Source of the DNA: JAUILH01 sp964230215
Lineage (GTDB): Bacteria > Bacteroidota > Bacteroidia > Flavobacteriales_D > JAUILH01
Length of the DNA stretch: 64,000 bases
Assembly: GCA_964230215.1 (NCBI GenBank)
Contig: CAXRGQ010000007.1
Coordinates: 558,001 to 622,000, forward strand
Direction of reading: 5' to 3'
A program made the position numbers and the translations under genes. This document shows, in pieces, positions 32,405 to 41,877 of this stretch; the stretch's first letter is position 1, and each line of letters opens with the position of its first letter. Below the pieces are notes generated by a model. The model was not told where the DNA came from. It did no database searches and saw only the letters and a list, made by a program, of their open reading frames with translations.

Positions 32405-35090
32405 CGCCGATAACACACACATCATCTAACTGCTCAAAGTCCCCTTTCCATTTTTCGAATACTTTCATTAGTTCTTTACCTTGCTCTTCCATTGAAAGAT
32501 TTTGAATAGATAGTAACAAGGTTTTAAAATTTTTCGCTTTAAACTTTTTGCCTTTTTCCCCTCCGAACTGATCTATAAAACCGTCTGAAAAAACATAAAT
32601 TGCATCTTTCGGTTCTAACTCAATTTCATTTGTTTTATAGGGCTGTGGATCTGGATATTGTCCTATTGGCTGTTTGTCTGCTTTTATTTCAATGAGTGTA
32701 TAACCTTCTAACTCTTCAATTTGAACTTCTGAGGAATAAATGCCATCATTTGATCCATTCTCTGGCGTTTTTCTCACCACCCAGAGTGGATTGTGCGCAC
32801 CCGCATATTTAAGCAGTGCAGAGTAATCAGAAACAGTACGGTCCTTTGCATCCGACTCAGTCGATTTGACGGAACCGCTCTCGCTCTTTTTCACATTCTG
32901 TGTGAACGTTAGTGAGCATAAAGCGATATCCATGCCGTCTTTTACCTCATCTGCAGACTTAACAAACTCTTCAATAATAATGTCTCTTGTTTTATCAAGT
33001 ATGCGTCCTGGGTCTGTCAATCCATGCTCTCTAACGGATCTGTTTAGGCCGTTGTGACAAACAACGCTTACCATGGCGCCAGGGACTCCGTGCCCTGTAC
33101 AATCAGCAGCCGCAAATAACACCCCGCTCTCATTCTGTTTCTCTCCCTGAAACGGCTCCATCCAATAAAAGTCCCCAGCCACAATGTCTTTAGGTTCATA
33201 AACTATAAAGGCATCTCTCAAGTGTTCTTTTACCGTTTCTGGTGGCGGCAAAATCGCGTTTTGAATTCGTTTAGCGTAATTAATCGAGTCTAGTATTTCT
33301 TTATTCTTTTCACCGAGCTCAGCATATGCATGGTCAACTTCTGCTTTTTGTTTGCTGATAAGTGTATTGGCTTTTCTTTTTTGTATATATCCTCGATATA
33401 CAAAGCCCGACATGATTAATAAGATTCCCAAGCCAATAAGGGACAGCATTAATTGAGAGTTTCTCTTTTCATTTTCAATTTCCGCACGTTCTATTTCAGC
33501 TAGGCGTTTTTTATCACGAAGATCCTTTTCTCTCAATTCTGCCTCTTTTAGTGCCAATTCTTTTTCTTTCTTATCTGTCTGATACTTAACATTAAGATCG
33601 TTGATAGCTTCCATGTTATCAGTTCTGGTTATGCTGTCATGCATATCAAACTGAAGCACTTTCATTTCATAGGCGTTTTTGTACTGCCCCCAATCAACAT
33701 AAATTTCACTCAGCAGTTTAGAGCTTCTTATTATATCCCTCGGATAACCCAGCTTTTTCGATAGCTCTAAGGCTTTATTGAGATGATATTCTGCTTCTTT
33801 TAACTTGCCTGTCGACTTGTAGAATTCGCCCAGAGAATTGTGAGTGTCACACAGATCAGAGGTAATATTGTTTTTCAAGCTAATCTCCAAGGCCTGTTTT
33901 AAGAACTCAATTGCCTTATCTGGTTCGTCTAGTTTGTAATACAAGGAGCCAAGGTTTCTTAAAATATTTGAATGACGCGTACGGTTTTCAATCGTTTTAC
34001 TGAGTTCAAACGCTGCTAATAGATGTTTTTTCGCCTCCACAAGCTTGTTCTGCTTCCCTTCGACACTCGCCATCCCTTCAAGCGCAGCAATTTCATCACT
34101 TATGCTGTTAGTTTTTTTGCTGATCGCCATAAGCTCCTTGAAGGTCTCAAGTGCCAGCTCATGCTGACCTGATTCATTATATAGAATTCCAATGTTATTT
34201 AGATTACCACAAACTGACGACCACTGGTTCATTTTTCGGTTCAATGCAAGTGATTTTTGATAATACTCCACTGCTTTTTCAAAATTTCCTTGATTATTTA
34301 GCACGTATGCCATGTTTCCCAAAGAGTTTGCAATACCATTGCTGTCGCCTATTTCCTCTCGCATTTCAAGAGCCTTCTGTAAATACTCGAGACATGTTTC
34401 TGAGTCTCCAGAACGCATATAAAGAATAGCGACATTATTGTAGCTCTGAGCTAGATCTTTTTTGGGGGCAAACTCTTCCCTGATGCTTAAGGCTTCTAAA
34501 AACAGAGTTTGTGCAGAGTCCACTTCTCCCACATAGTACAAGGCTAATGCTAAGTTGTTTATGCTTGATGCATATTCCTTTTTATCATCCAGTTTGTTAC
34601 TTAGTTTAACCGCCTTTGAATGCGCCCAAATGGAAGAGTCTAGCTTAGATACAAAGCCATACAGTGTGCCCAAGGAATTGTAGCTTGTTATTAATTTACG
34701 CAGCTTTAATTCTGATTTTTGTGCTTTTCTTAAAACATCTATGGTTTTATTTGCCCACTTTATAGCGGTTAAATTGTTCCCTTTTTTATTGTAGATTGCA
34801 GCAAAACTCGTGTATGAACCCGCCACGTTATAGACGTGCACCATATCACCCGCTAAAAACTTAGGTTCAGATATACTAAGGCTTTTTTTGTACGATTCGT
34901 AACAACTGTCTAAGTTTACCTCAGACCACTTTTGTCCCCTTAAGTTGTATAGTTCAGCTCGAAGGCTATCATCTGTAACTGTTGGGATGATATTGTCAAT
35001 GCTGTCGATGGCAGTGGGTCTTTGGCCTGATACGATTTGTGAAATCATCAGGGCCCCTAGTAGTATGATTGACCTTGTTAGTTGAGTCAT
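32394..35090 (-). CDS. TPR sensor - SpoIIE/PP2C phosphatase, paralogue 6 (longest TPR domain)
   Basis: 898 aa from the ATG at 35090, which begins the signal peptide MTQLTRSIILLGALMISQIV; the reading frame is open to 35225 but the extra N-terminus is not signal-like. About ten TPRs (~70-480), a long charged coiled coil (~500-545), transmembrane helix (~548-565), phosphatase (~608-898). It shares a Ser/Lys/Asp-rich loop (KKSESGSVKSTESDAKDR) with paralogue 4 and has a longer segment around SSEVQIEELEGYTLIEIKAD. Metal motifs are intact (FSDGFIDQFGG has Ile for Ala). The 3' end lies in 122-bp repeat DNA. Confidence 0.92.
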   Translation of the reverse strand: MTQLTRSIILLGALMISQIVSGQRPTAIDSIDNIIPTVTDDSLRAELYNLRGQKWSEVNLDSCYESYKKSLSISEPKFLAGDMVHVYNVAGSYTSFAAIYNKKGNNLTAIKWANKTIDVLRKAQKSELKLRKLITSYNSLGTLYGFVSKLDSSIWAHSKAVKLSNKLDDKKEYASSINNLALALYYVGEVDSAQTLFLEALSIREEFAPKKDLAQSYNNVAILYMRSGDSETCLEYLQKALEMREEIGDSNGIANSLGNMAYVLNNQGNFEKAVEYYQKSLALNRKMNQWSSVCGNLNNIGILYNESGQHELALETFKELMAISKKTNSISDEIAALEGMASVEGKQNKLVEAKKHLLAAFELSKTIENRTRHSNILRNLGSLYYKLDEPDKAIEFLKQALEISLKNNITSDLCDTHNSLGEFYKSTGKLKEAEYHLNKALELSKKLGYPRDIIRSSKLLSEIYVDWGQYKNAYEMKVLQFDMHDSITRTDNMEAINDLNVKYQTDKKEKELALKEAELREKDLRDKKRLAEIERAEIENEKRNSQLMLSLIGLGILLIMSGFVYRGYIQKRKANTLISKQKAEVDHAYAELGEKNKEILDSINYAKRIQNAILPPPETVKEHLRDAFIVYEPKDIVAGDFYWMEPFQGEKQNESGVLFAAADCTGHGVPGAMVSVVCHNGLNRSVREHGLTDPGRILDKTRDIIIEEFVKSADEVKDGMDIALCSLTFTQNVKKSESGSVKSTESDAKDRTVSDYSALLKYAGAHNPLWVVRKTPENGSNDGIYSSEVQIEELEGYTLIEIKADKQPIGQYPDPQPYKTNEIELEPKDAIYVFSDGFIDQFGGEKGKKFKAKNFKTLLLSIQNLSMEEQGKELMKVFEKWKGDFEQLDDVCVIGVRV

Positions 35091-35200
35091 GGTAATCAAA
35101 TATAGGTGTAAATAGGCGATTTGCCCGGTTTGCATAAAATTATCCATGTAAATTGAGGTAATCTTAACCTTAACAAGATAGTTATTCGATATACTGGCAT

Positions 35201-37378
35201 TTAAACTCTTACACCGATAACACACACGTCATCTAATTGCTCAAAGTCACCCTTCCAAGTTTCAAAAGCTTCATCAATGAGCTCTCGTTGACGCTCCATT
35301 GGTTCTTTTTGAATGGATAATAACAAGTTTTTGAAGTTTTTAGCTTTCAGCTTCTTTCCTTTGTCTCCACCAAATTGGTCCGCATAGCCATCAGAGAAAG
35401 TATAGAAGGTGTCGCCAGGATTCAATTCTATAGTGTGTGTTTCATAGGGTGTAGGCTCGTCATACTTGCCGATTGGCTGCTTGTCGGCTTTAATTTCTTC
35501 AACATCTTCAGCTCCACTGCGTATTATCCACAGTGGATTGTGGGCACCTGCGTATTTAAGCATGTTACCTTCTAACGAACAGAGGGCTATGTCCATACCA
35601 TCTTTCACCTCTTCCTCAGATTTCTCAAATTCAGATATAACGATTTCTCTTGTTTTGTCTAGTATTTGACCCGGCTCCTTAAGTCCATGTTCTCGCACAG
35701 AGCGATTTAAGCCATTATTACACAATACACTTACCATTGCCCCAGGAACACCATGCCCTGTGCAATCTGCAGCTGCAAATAAAACGCCATTTTCATGCGG
35801 TTCCATCCAATAAAAATCGCCAGCAACAATATCTTTTGGTTTGTATAGTACAAACGAATCCTTAAGATATTCTTTAACCAGTTTGTTTGGAGGTAGAATG
35901 GCTGATTGAATCCGTTTTGCATAGTTAATCGAGTCCAGAATTTCTGTATTCTTTTCTTCAAGCTGTTCATAGGCCCTATCAACTTTAATTTTTTGCTCTT
36001 CGATAATGCCTTTTTGCTTATTTGTCAAACGATATCTACTATAAATTACGCCACCAAAAATTAATGCTAGAGCAAGAATGCCTGAGAGATAATACTTTTG
36101 TCGTTCTTTCTGTTTTCCTTCAAGCTCTAATCGTTTACTTTCGGCACGCTCAGCCGCGAGCTCGGCGTCTTTGACTTTAGCAGCTTCTGCAACTTTTATA
36201 GAGTCTGCCACGGCTTGTTTTTCATACTGATATTTATACTCTTGTCTTATCACTTCCTTCTGGTTTTCCACTGATGCTATGCTGTCACGACTTCTAATAA
36301 ATAGCTCGTACATTTCCAGGCTATTTTTAAATTGTCCCTGTCCTTTATACGCCACCCACAAAGCGGCAGACGCCTCCCTTATCCTTGGTAATGCCCCAAT
36401 TTCTTGGGCAACTTTTAACGCCTCTAAACTATATTTCACAGATTTATTAAGATTACCTTTTAATTGATAAGTATTGCCAAGGTTTTGAAGCGCCATAGAA
36501 ATGCCATGTTTATCGCCCAGCTCTTCGTTTATGACCAAACTTTGGGAAAAACAGTCAATTGCAAGGTCAAACTCACCATGTGTTTGATGAATAGCCCCAA
36601 TGTTCATTAATATACCCTGGGTACCATATTTATCGTCATGTTGCTTATGTATCTCAAGTGCCTTTTCGTAGTATTCCACCGCTTTTTTGAGTTCGTTCAA
36701 TTGCTTATATGCATTACCCAAATTGTTAAACGATGGCGCAATTATCGCAACATTATTAAGGGACTCTCCTATTTCTAAGCTCCGAAGATGATATTCAATC
36801 GCTTTCTCAAGATTTTCCTGAGCAGCGTGTATGTTGCCAATATTGTTAAGCGTCTTAGCCACCATAGGCTGGTCACTGATTTCTTCACTAATCTTAAGGC
36901 TGCGGGTGTAATGATCTATCGCTTCTGCAAATTCTCCTTGATCAAAATAAATTACTCCTAGATTATTTAGCGCTTCAGTAATACCACTTTTATTACCTAA
37001 TTCTTTACGAATCTCTAAACTTTGCTTTAAATAATTCAAGGCGACATCAAACTCACCTTGACTTTTGTAAATTATTCCCAAAATATTTAATGCTCCTCCT
37101 CTAGCATTTAAGAACTTTCTTCTCTCCTTTTTTCCTAGATTTTTCTTGAGATTTAGGGAACATAAACTGTCAATTTTGGAGTTCAGTTGAAAATCTAGCA
37201 AGGGATCATAGGCATAGATAATATTGTCCCATGCTTGCCAAGCATTAATAATGACAGTATCATTGGGTGCGTTATAAATGAGTAGTTTAAGGCTGTCAAT
37301 TTGTTTTTCTTGTTCAGGGGGCAATTGGGCAACCCCTGAAGTTGACAGAAAGTATATTACAAAAAGTAATCTCTTCAC
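35201..37378 (-). CDS. TPR sensor - SpoIIE/PP2C phosphatase, paralogue 7
   Basis: 725 aa, starting at GTG 37378 with signal peptide MKRLLFVIYFLSTSGVAQ. Seven or so TPRs (~95-360) of very regular type (GEFAEAIDHYTRSLKISEEI), Ala/Glu coiled coil (~390-425), transmembrane helix ~429-446, phosphatase ~485-725, all motifs intact and without large inserts. Coiled coil and signalling helix (KGIIEEQKIKVDRAYEQLEE) are close to paralogue 3. About 110 bases separate it from paralogue 6 downstream; no repeat DNA occurs here, and co-transcription is possible. Confidence 0.92.
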   Translation of the reverse strand: MKRLLFVIYFLSTSGVAQLPPEQEKQIDSLKLLIYNAPNDTVIINAWQAWDNIIYAYDPLLDFQLNSKIDSLCSLNLKKNLGKKERRKFLNARGGALNILGIIYKSQGEFDVALNYLKQSLEIRKELGNKSGITEALNNLGVIYFDQGEFAEAIDHYTRSLKISEEISDQPMVAKTLNNIGNIHAAQENLEKAIEYHLRSLEIGESLNNVAIIAPSFNNLGNAYKQLNELKKAVEYYEKALEIHKQHDDKYGTQGILMNIGAIHQTHGEFDLAIDCFSQSLVINEELGDKHGISMALQNLGNTYQLKGNLNKSVKYSLEALKVAQEIGALPRIREASAALWVAYKGQGQFKNSLEMYELFIRSRDSIASVENQKEVIRQEYKYQYEKQAVADSIKVAEAAKVKDAELAAERAESKRLELEGKQKERQKYYLSGILALALIFGGVIYSRYRLTNKQKGIIEEQKIKVDRAYEQLEEKNTEILDSINYAKRIQSAILPPNKLVKEYLKDSFVLYKPKDIVAGDFYWMEPHENGVLFAAADCTGHGVPGAMVSVLCNNGLNRSVREHGLKEPGQILDKTREIVISEFEKSEEEVKDGMDIALCSLEGNMLKYAGAHNPLWIIRSGAEDVEEIKADKQPIGKYDEPTPYETHTIELNPGDTFYTFSDGYADQFGGDKGKKLKAKNFKNLLLSIQKEPMERQRELIDEAFETWKGDFEQLDDVCVIGVRV

Positions 37379-37482
37379 AAAGCCAAAATAAGGAATTATA
37401 TGAGCCGTTGCGGCACAAACTAGATATTTATAGGATTAAATAAGAAGTAGCATCTGCGATGATTATGTATATCTTACATGAC

Positions 37483-37695
37483 ATGGAAGAACTAAGTGGG
37501 AAAAACCGTAAAAACATAAAAGTTGGTGATTGGGTTGCTATTGTTCAAAAGCATCATCAAAGGAGTGGCGAAGAAACTGAGGGTGAAGTTAAGCGCATAC
37601 TTACTAAATCTTCTACGCATCCTCACGGAATTAAAGTAATGTTAACAACGGGTGAAGTAGGAAGGGTAACGGTGGTCTTCTCCGAAGAAGACTAA
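37483..37695 (+). CDS. YwbE-family small protein
   Basis: 70 aa from the ATG at 37483; an ATG at 37459 would add eight residues. KVGDWVAIVQKHHQRSG, EGEVKRILTKSSTHPHGIKV and TTGEVGRV match the YwbE family (DUF2196), a small SH3-like barrel of unknown function conserved in many bacteria. Not linked in orientation to the phosphatase genes. Confidence 0.85.
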   Translation: MEELSGKNRKNIKVGDWVAIVQKHHQRSGEETEGEVKRILTKSSTHPHGIKVMLTTGEVGRVTVVFSEED

Positions 37696-37714
37696 TTCAA
37701 ATAAGCCCTTATTA

Positions 37715-38332
37715 TTAGATTTCCTTCTCGTAGGTAACTCCGTCGGCCCAAAGCTTGTATCCTTGCTTCTCAAGAAAACCTGTATGAGCAGGAATTTCTG
37801 TTTTACAGATAATTGAATTTACCCCCTTGGCTCTCAACTCAGGCGTGATTACAGTCATTAAATAATCAACGTTTTGACCATCTCTAAACTTGGGGACCAC
37901 ATAATCTAAATCCACCACTATGCTTGGGCCCTTTTTAGTGTAGACAAACGCTCCTGAAACAGTAAAATCTCGAAGGGTTAAGATAATGTTCTTTTGCTCT
38001 ATGTTACTTAAGCTAAATTCTGGAAAGTGTTGAAGTATGTCCTTTTCATACGCTTGGTATAGTTTGTCAAATGCATCACCCCGCTCATAGCTAACATTAA
38101 GCAAATCGAATCTAGAAACTTGTGAGAGAATTTTATTTAAGTGATAGATATTGAGCAGTGCAATAATTATGTTCAGTACAGCTACTGGATAACTATCTAT
38201 CATAAAACCATAAACAGCCATAATCAATGCACCAACTAAGTTAAGCGCACGGAGCAATACGATTTTTGAGAAAAAAAACGATACCGCAATAAACGCTAGA
38301 CCCAAATACCCTAAAATCTCAGAGATTTCCAT
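37715..38332 (-). CDS. YgjV-like membrane domain fused to a GNAT-like domain
   Basis: 205 aa, ATG start. The first ~75 residues contain three membrane helices (ILGYLGLAFIAVSFFFSKIV; LVGALIMAVYGFMIDSYPVA; VLNIIIALLNIYHLNKIL), like the bacterial YgjV inner-membrane family. Residues ~95-205 look like a degenerate acetyltransferase fold (FVYTKKGPSIVVDLDYVVPK; FLEKQGYKLWADG). The acetyl-CoA loop is not obvious, so catalysis is uncertain. Confidence 0.7.
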   Translation of the reverse strand: MEISEILGYLGLAFIAVSFFFSKIVLLRALNLVGALIMAVYGFMIDSYPVAVLNIIIALLNIYHLNKILSQVSRFDLLNVSYERGDAFDKLYQAYEKDILQHFPEFSLSNIEQKNIILTLRDFTVSGAFVYTKKGPSIVVDLDYVVPKFRDGQNVDYLMTVITPELRAKGVNSIICKTEIPAHTGFLEKQGYKLWADGVTYEKEI

Positions 38333-38480
38333 GTTTACAAGTTACACTTTTTTAGTCCACTAAAATTAACTGAGTCAATAATTAGTATTAAATAAATGTC
38401 AGTGTGCTAAGTGCTGCGCTCGATTTTATACAGGGCATTGTTACATTGTCGCTCCTAGAATAAAGAACTAAATCATGTCA

Positions 38481-39227
38481 TCAATTGTTGGCCACGGTTT
38501 CTGTATTTGTTGACTCAGCAAGATGAATATCGTCTATGCGATAAAGCAAAAGTGACTTATCTTGATACTCTCCGTCACCTTCTGTACACTCTTCATTTAT
38601 ACATTTTAATGGTTCAGGAAAATTAAACGGTGCTATTTGAAGATTTAATGTCCGCCAATCGCCAGTAACAATGTCAAAGTTTAGATTATGATTGATAAAA
38701 GATGTAGTTAGCAGGTATTTACACCCTGATGATTTAATATTATGTAACGCGGCAAAAATGTCCGCATACGACAAATGCACTAAGCAATCTCTGCAAATTA
38801 TTATGTCGGATTTTGGCAAAGGATCTGAGATTAAGTTTATGACTTCAAATCGAATGTTTTCTCCTTTGTAAGTTTTGTTATTGTTGTCTATTAGGTCATC
38901 GACAATGTCTCCTCCAATATAGGTAATTCCGTCCTTCTTAACAGATTTCATCCACTTGTAGTCACCACATGGAAGATCAAGTATCGATTGTATTTTCAGG
39001 TCATCAATTAGGCCGTCTATCTTTTTAATTAGGGATTCGGTTTGCCCCATGTCAGACCCGGTACCCGATATGCTCTCTTTTCCCTTCCAATGATTAGTGT
39101 CATATATTTCTGTGAACGCTTCTTTCGCAGACTTTTGATAGAACATTGATTTCTTCCCATCATACCTGTACTTTCTTAATGCCAGTTTCAAGGAGTTTGG
39201 AACCAGTTTTTTGACTAATTTTTTCAT
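38481..39227 (-). CDS. Class I SAM-dependent methyltransferase
   Basis: 248 aa, ATG start. ILDLPCGDYKWMKSV is motif I (glycine-rich loop), TYIGGDIVDDLID is motif II, and SDIIICRDCLVHLSYADIFA is motif IV with the hydrophobic strand. A basic N-terminal tail (KKLVKKLVPNSLKLALRKYR) may help membrane or glycan binding, as in sugar or lipid methyltransferases; the substrate is unknown. It stands alone between the YgjV-GNAT gene and the LamG gene. Confidence 0.82.
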   Translation of the reverse strand: MKKLVKKLVPNSLKLALRKYRYDGKKSMFYQKSAKEAFTEIYDTNHWKGKESISGTGSDMGQTESLIKKIDGLIDDLKIQSILDLPCGDYKWMKSVKKDGITYIGGDIVDDLIDNNNKTYKGENIRFEVINLISDPLPKSDIIICRDCLVHLSYADIFAALHNIKSSGCKYLLTTSFINHNLNFDIVTGDWRTLNLQIAPFNFPEPLKCINEECTEGDGEYQDKSLLLYRIDDIHLAESTNTETVANN

Positions 39228-39295
39228 TTTGATTTCCCTTACAATGTTTGATCTTCTAAGTTATCAAATAAAACTTGGTTATTGTCACATGAAGA

Positions 39296-41731
39296 TTAGT
39301 CTACTACGTTTATTTTTATTGCCTTATGGTTGTTGCTGCTCGTTAAAATCAAGGTGTACAAACCAGTAGAAATATCGCTAGGCAATGTAATATTAATTTG
39401 ACCACTTATATTTTGCTTAGCATACACAAGATCGCCCTTAATGTCAATTAGCTTGATAGAAATATTATCGCCGTAAGTGTTTGTCAGCGTTATGTTGCTG
39501 CTATTCGAAAGACTCACAGGGTTTGGATATGCGGTAATTGATTCCAAATTATATCCTGCCCCTCTATCTACGATTTCAATATCAGATACGGTCGTAGTGC
39601 CATCAAAGTCGTACTGTCTTAATCTGTAATACGAAACCCCTTCAAGCGGATTATTGTCTTGAGCAAGATAACTCAGAGTTTGCGAGCTGTTGCCCGCGCC
39701 ATCCAAATGAATGATTCCTTCCCAATCAATTGAGTTGGCACTTCTTTCAACCACAAAATAGTCATTGTTAATTTCCGTTGCCGTTACCCACAATAAGTCA
39801 ACATGCTCAGAATTGTTTCTTGCCGAGAAATCCAGCAATTCAATAGGCAAACCGCTACCACCAGAGATGCCAATAATAAACTCAGTACTCGCCGCCGTTG
39901 CTGTAAGTGTATTTGCCACAGTATTTACCGCAGCTCCGGAGTTTGTCCATGGTGTTGCTGCATTGTCGCTTCTTGTGTGCAGAATCAAATTATTTTCATC
40001 AATCATAGGCCAAGAATTCTGGAAGGCATCATTCTCAGTATAATCATAAACAGCCGTATATGTTGTTGCCAGCTCCTCTCCTGCTTTAAACACACCATAG
40101 TAGTGATCGTTATCGCCTAGTCCAACTATTCCTGCTGTTGTATTAGGAACAGACTCAACATGATAGATATGTACCCCCTTTGTATAGCCCGAAAAATTAC
40201 TTAATGTAAGATTATCCGCCTCAGGTGATGTATGACTAATTGGTCCAGACACACAGTTTCCTGCCCCAGATGCTACCCAGTCACTTGCTGGTGCCATGTT
40301 GGTCAAAGTTCCGTTGAAGGTCCCTGTACCGTCTGTCGCTGTGGTTCCTGCGCCATCGTTAAAGTTATAATACCTAACTAGTCCCGCTTCTCCTCCTGTC
40401 AGCTCAGAACATAGATTATCTGCAATTTCAGTTGGTGTTCTTGAATAATTCCACACTCTAAAGTCATCGACTTGACCTTGATAATATCCATACACCAATC
40501 CTCCCACACGTGCACTTGGATATACATTTGTTCGTCCGCTTGTTAGTCCTGTTCTTACCAAGTTTCCATTCAAATAAATTTGAGGTTGCTTTGCTGTGTA
40601 AACCACCGCTATATGGTTCCAACCTGATATTGTGCCGCTATAGCTGGCTAGTGCTGGTAAATAGCCTGCCGCATGCTCGTATACTTGAATTCCGTTGGTC
40701 CCCACAGAAATTCCAGCACCTGCAACTCCAGGAGAGGCCCCTCCATGTTCTGGGTATACCGCAAAACGCTGATTTGGCGTGCCTGTTCCAGATACACAAG
40801 ATGCACAATTTTGCTCAGGATGAATAGTAATCGTGCTGGTTGGATTTACCCACATTTCTATAGTGAAATTATCCGTAATTCCGAAGAGGTCTCCCGCATA
40901 TCCTTGGACATAATCATTTGTGCCGTCAAAATCTAAGGCACTTCCTCCCCAATCCGTTGGGTAAGAGTGCACACTAGTATTTCCAATTGCGGCTCCTGAG
41001 GTAATCCAATCTGTAGCGGGGTCCATGCTTCCCATTGTAGCGTTTTGATTTCCGGTAAGGTCCGTTAGGGTCGTTCCTGCACCTTCATCGAATCTGTAGT
41101 AGCGAACTAATCCTGCTTCACTTCCGACTAACTTTTGACACATATTGTCTCTAATCTCCGCTTGAGTTCTAACGTCACTCCAAATTCTAAACTCATCTAC
41201 ATCTCCTTGATGATAACCATAGCCTGCTCCTCCAATTCTGCCGCTTGGAAAACATGCTGTTCTTAGGCTAGTTAGACCGGTTCTAACAAGAATGCCATTC
41301 ACATACAAACGTGGTTGTTTGGCGTTATACACCACAGCGATATGATTCCAACCAGTAAGTGTTGCATCATACACCAATAGCGCTGGCATGTAACCTGATC
41401 CGTGCTCATATACACTCACGCCGTTGGTGCCAATAGAAATTCCAACACCACCATTAGAAGCACCGCCGTGTGCGGGATAAACGACATACTTCTGACCGTT
41501 ACCAGTGGTTCCGGTAATACCCGTGTTTGCCTCAGGTTTAGTCGTTCTTGTGGTGGTTGATTGCACCCAAAATTCGATTGTAAAATTATTGGTATAGGTA
41601 TTTAAATCTGCAGCACTTCCGTTTGCAAAATCATTAACACCATCAAAATTAAGGGCGTATCCCGAACCAGGTTGTTGCGCGTTCACATGCACAACTAATC
41701 CTAATAAAACAGGCAATAAGAGTCTTTTCAT
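39296..41731 (-). CDS. Secreted LamG (concanavalin A-like) protein with T9SS sorting domain
   Basis: 811 aa, ATG start, signal peptide MKRLLLPVLLGLVVHVNAQ. Two tandem LamG/LamG-like jelly-roll domains (about 24-250 and 265-490) are near-repeats of each other (GYALNFDGVNDFA / SALDFDGTNDYVQG; GWNHIAVVYNAKQPRLYVNG / GWNHIAVVYTAKQPQIYLNG). A beta-sandwich region (~495-640), a SusE/fibronectin-like segment (PIELLDFSARNNSEHVDLLW) and a T9SS type A sorting domain (ITAYPNPVSLSNSSNITLTN) follow. Probably a surface adhesin or glycan-binding protein. Confidence 0.9.
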   Translation of the reverse strand: MKRLLLPVLLGLVVHVNAQQPGSGYALNFDGVNDFANGSAADLNTYTNNFTIEFWVQSTTTRTTKPEANTGITGTTGNGQKYVVYPAHGGASNGGVGISIGTNGVSVYEHGSGYMPALLVYDATLTGWNHIAVVYNAKQPRLYVNGILVRTGLTSLRTACFPSGRIGGAGYGYHQGDVDEFRIWSDVRTQAEIRDNMCQKLVGSEAGLVRYYRFDEGAGTTLTDLTGNQNATMGSMDPATDWITSGAAIGNTSVHSYPTDWGGSALDFDGTNDYVQGYAGDLFGITDNFTIEMWVNPTSTITIHPEQNCASCVSGTGTPNQRFAVYPEHGGASPGVAGAGISVGTNGIQVYEHAAGYLPALASYSGTISGWNHIAVVYTAKQPQIYLNGNLVRTGLTSGRTNVYPSARVGGLVYGYYQGQVDDFRVWNYSRTPTEIADNLCSELTGGEAGLVRYYNFNDGAGTTATDGTGTFNGTLTNMAPASDWVASGAGNCVSGPISHTSPEADNLTLSNFSGYTKGVHIYHVESVPNTTAGIVGLGDNDHYYGVFKAGEELATTYTAVYDYTENDAFQNSWPMIDENNLILHTRSDNAATPWTNSGAAVNTVANTLTATAASTEFIIGISGGSGLPIELLDFSARNNSEHVDLLWVTATEINNDYFVVERSANSIDWEGIIHLDGAGNSSQTLSYLAQDNNPLEGVSYYRLRQYDFDGTTTVSDIEIVDRGAGYNLESITAYPNPVSLSNSSNITLTNTYGDNISIKLIDIKGDLVYAKQNISGQINITLPSDISTGLYTLILTSSNNHKAIKINVVD

Positions 41732-41877
41732 ACAAAGTATTTAGTGGAGTGAGTAGTGTAAGGCGCTGCAATTTAGTTGATTGGGGGCTGATATCAAAAT
41801 AATGAGGTGGTTGATTGGATTATTTTACCCATGTATAGTTCCTTTAAAATTAGTATCTTAATACATTAGCAACATTA

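Noticed and set aside
35520..35535. DnaA box TTATCCACA near 35.5 kb as evidence for oriC
   Set aside because: A single copy inside the conserved coding segment WIIR of a phosphatase gene; no cluster, so not an origin.
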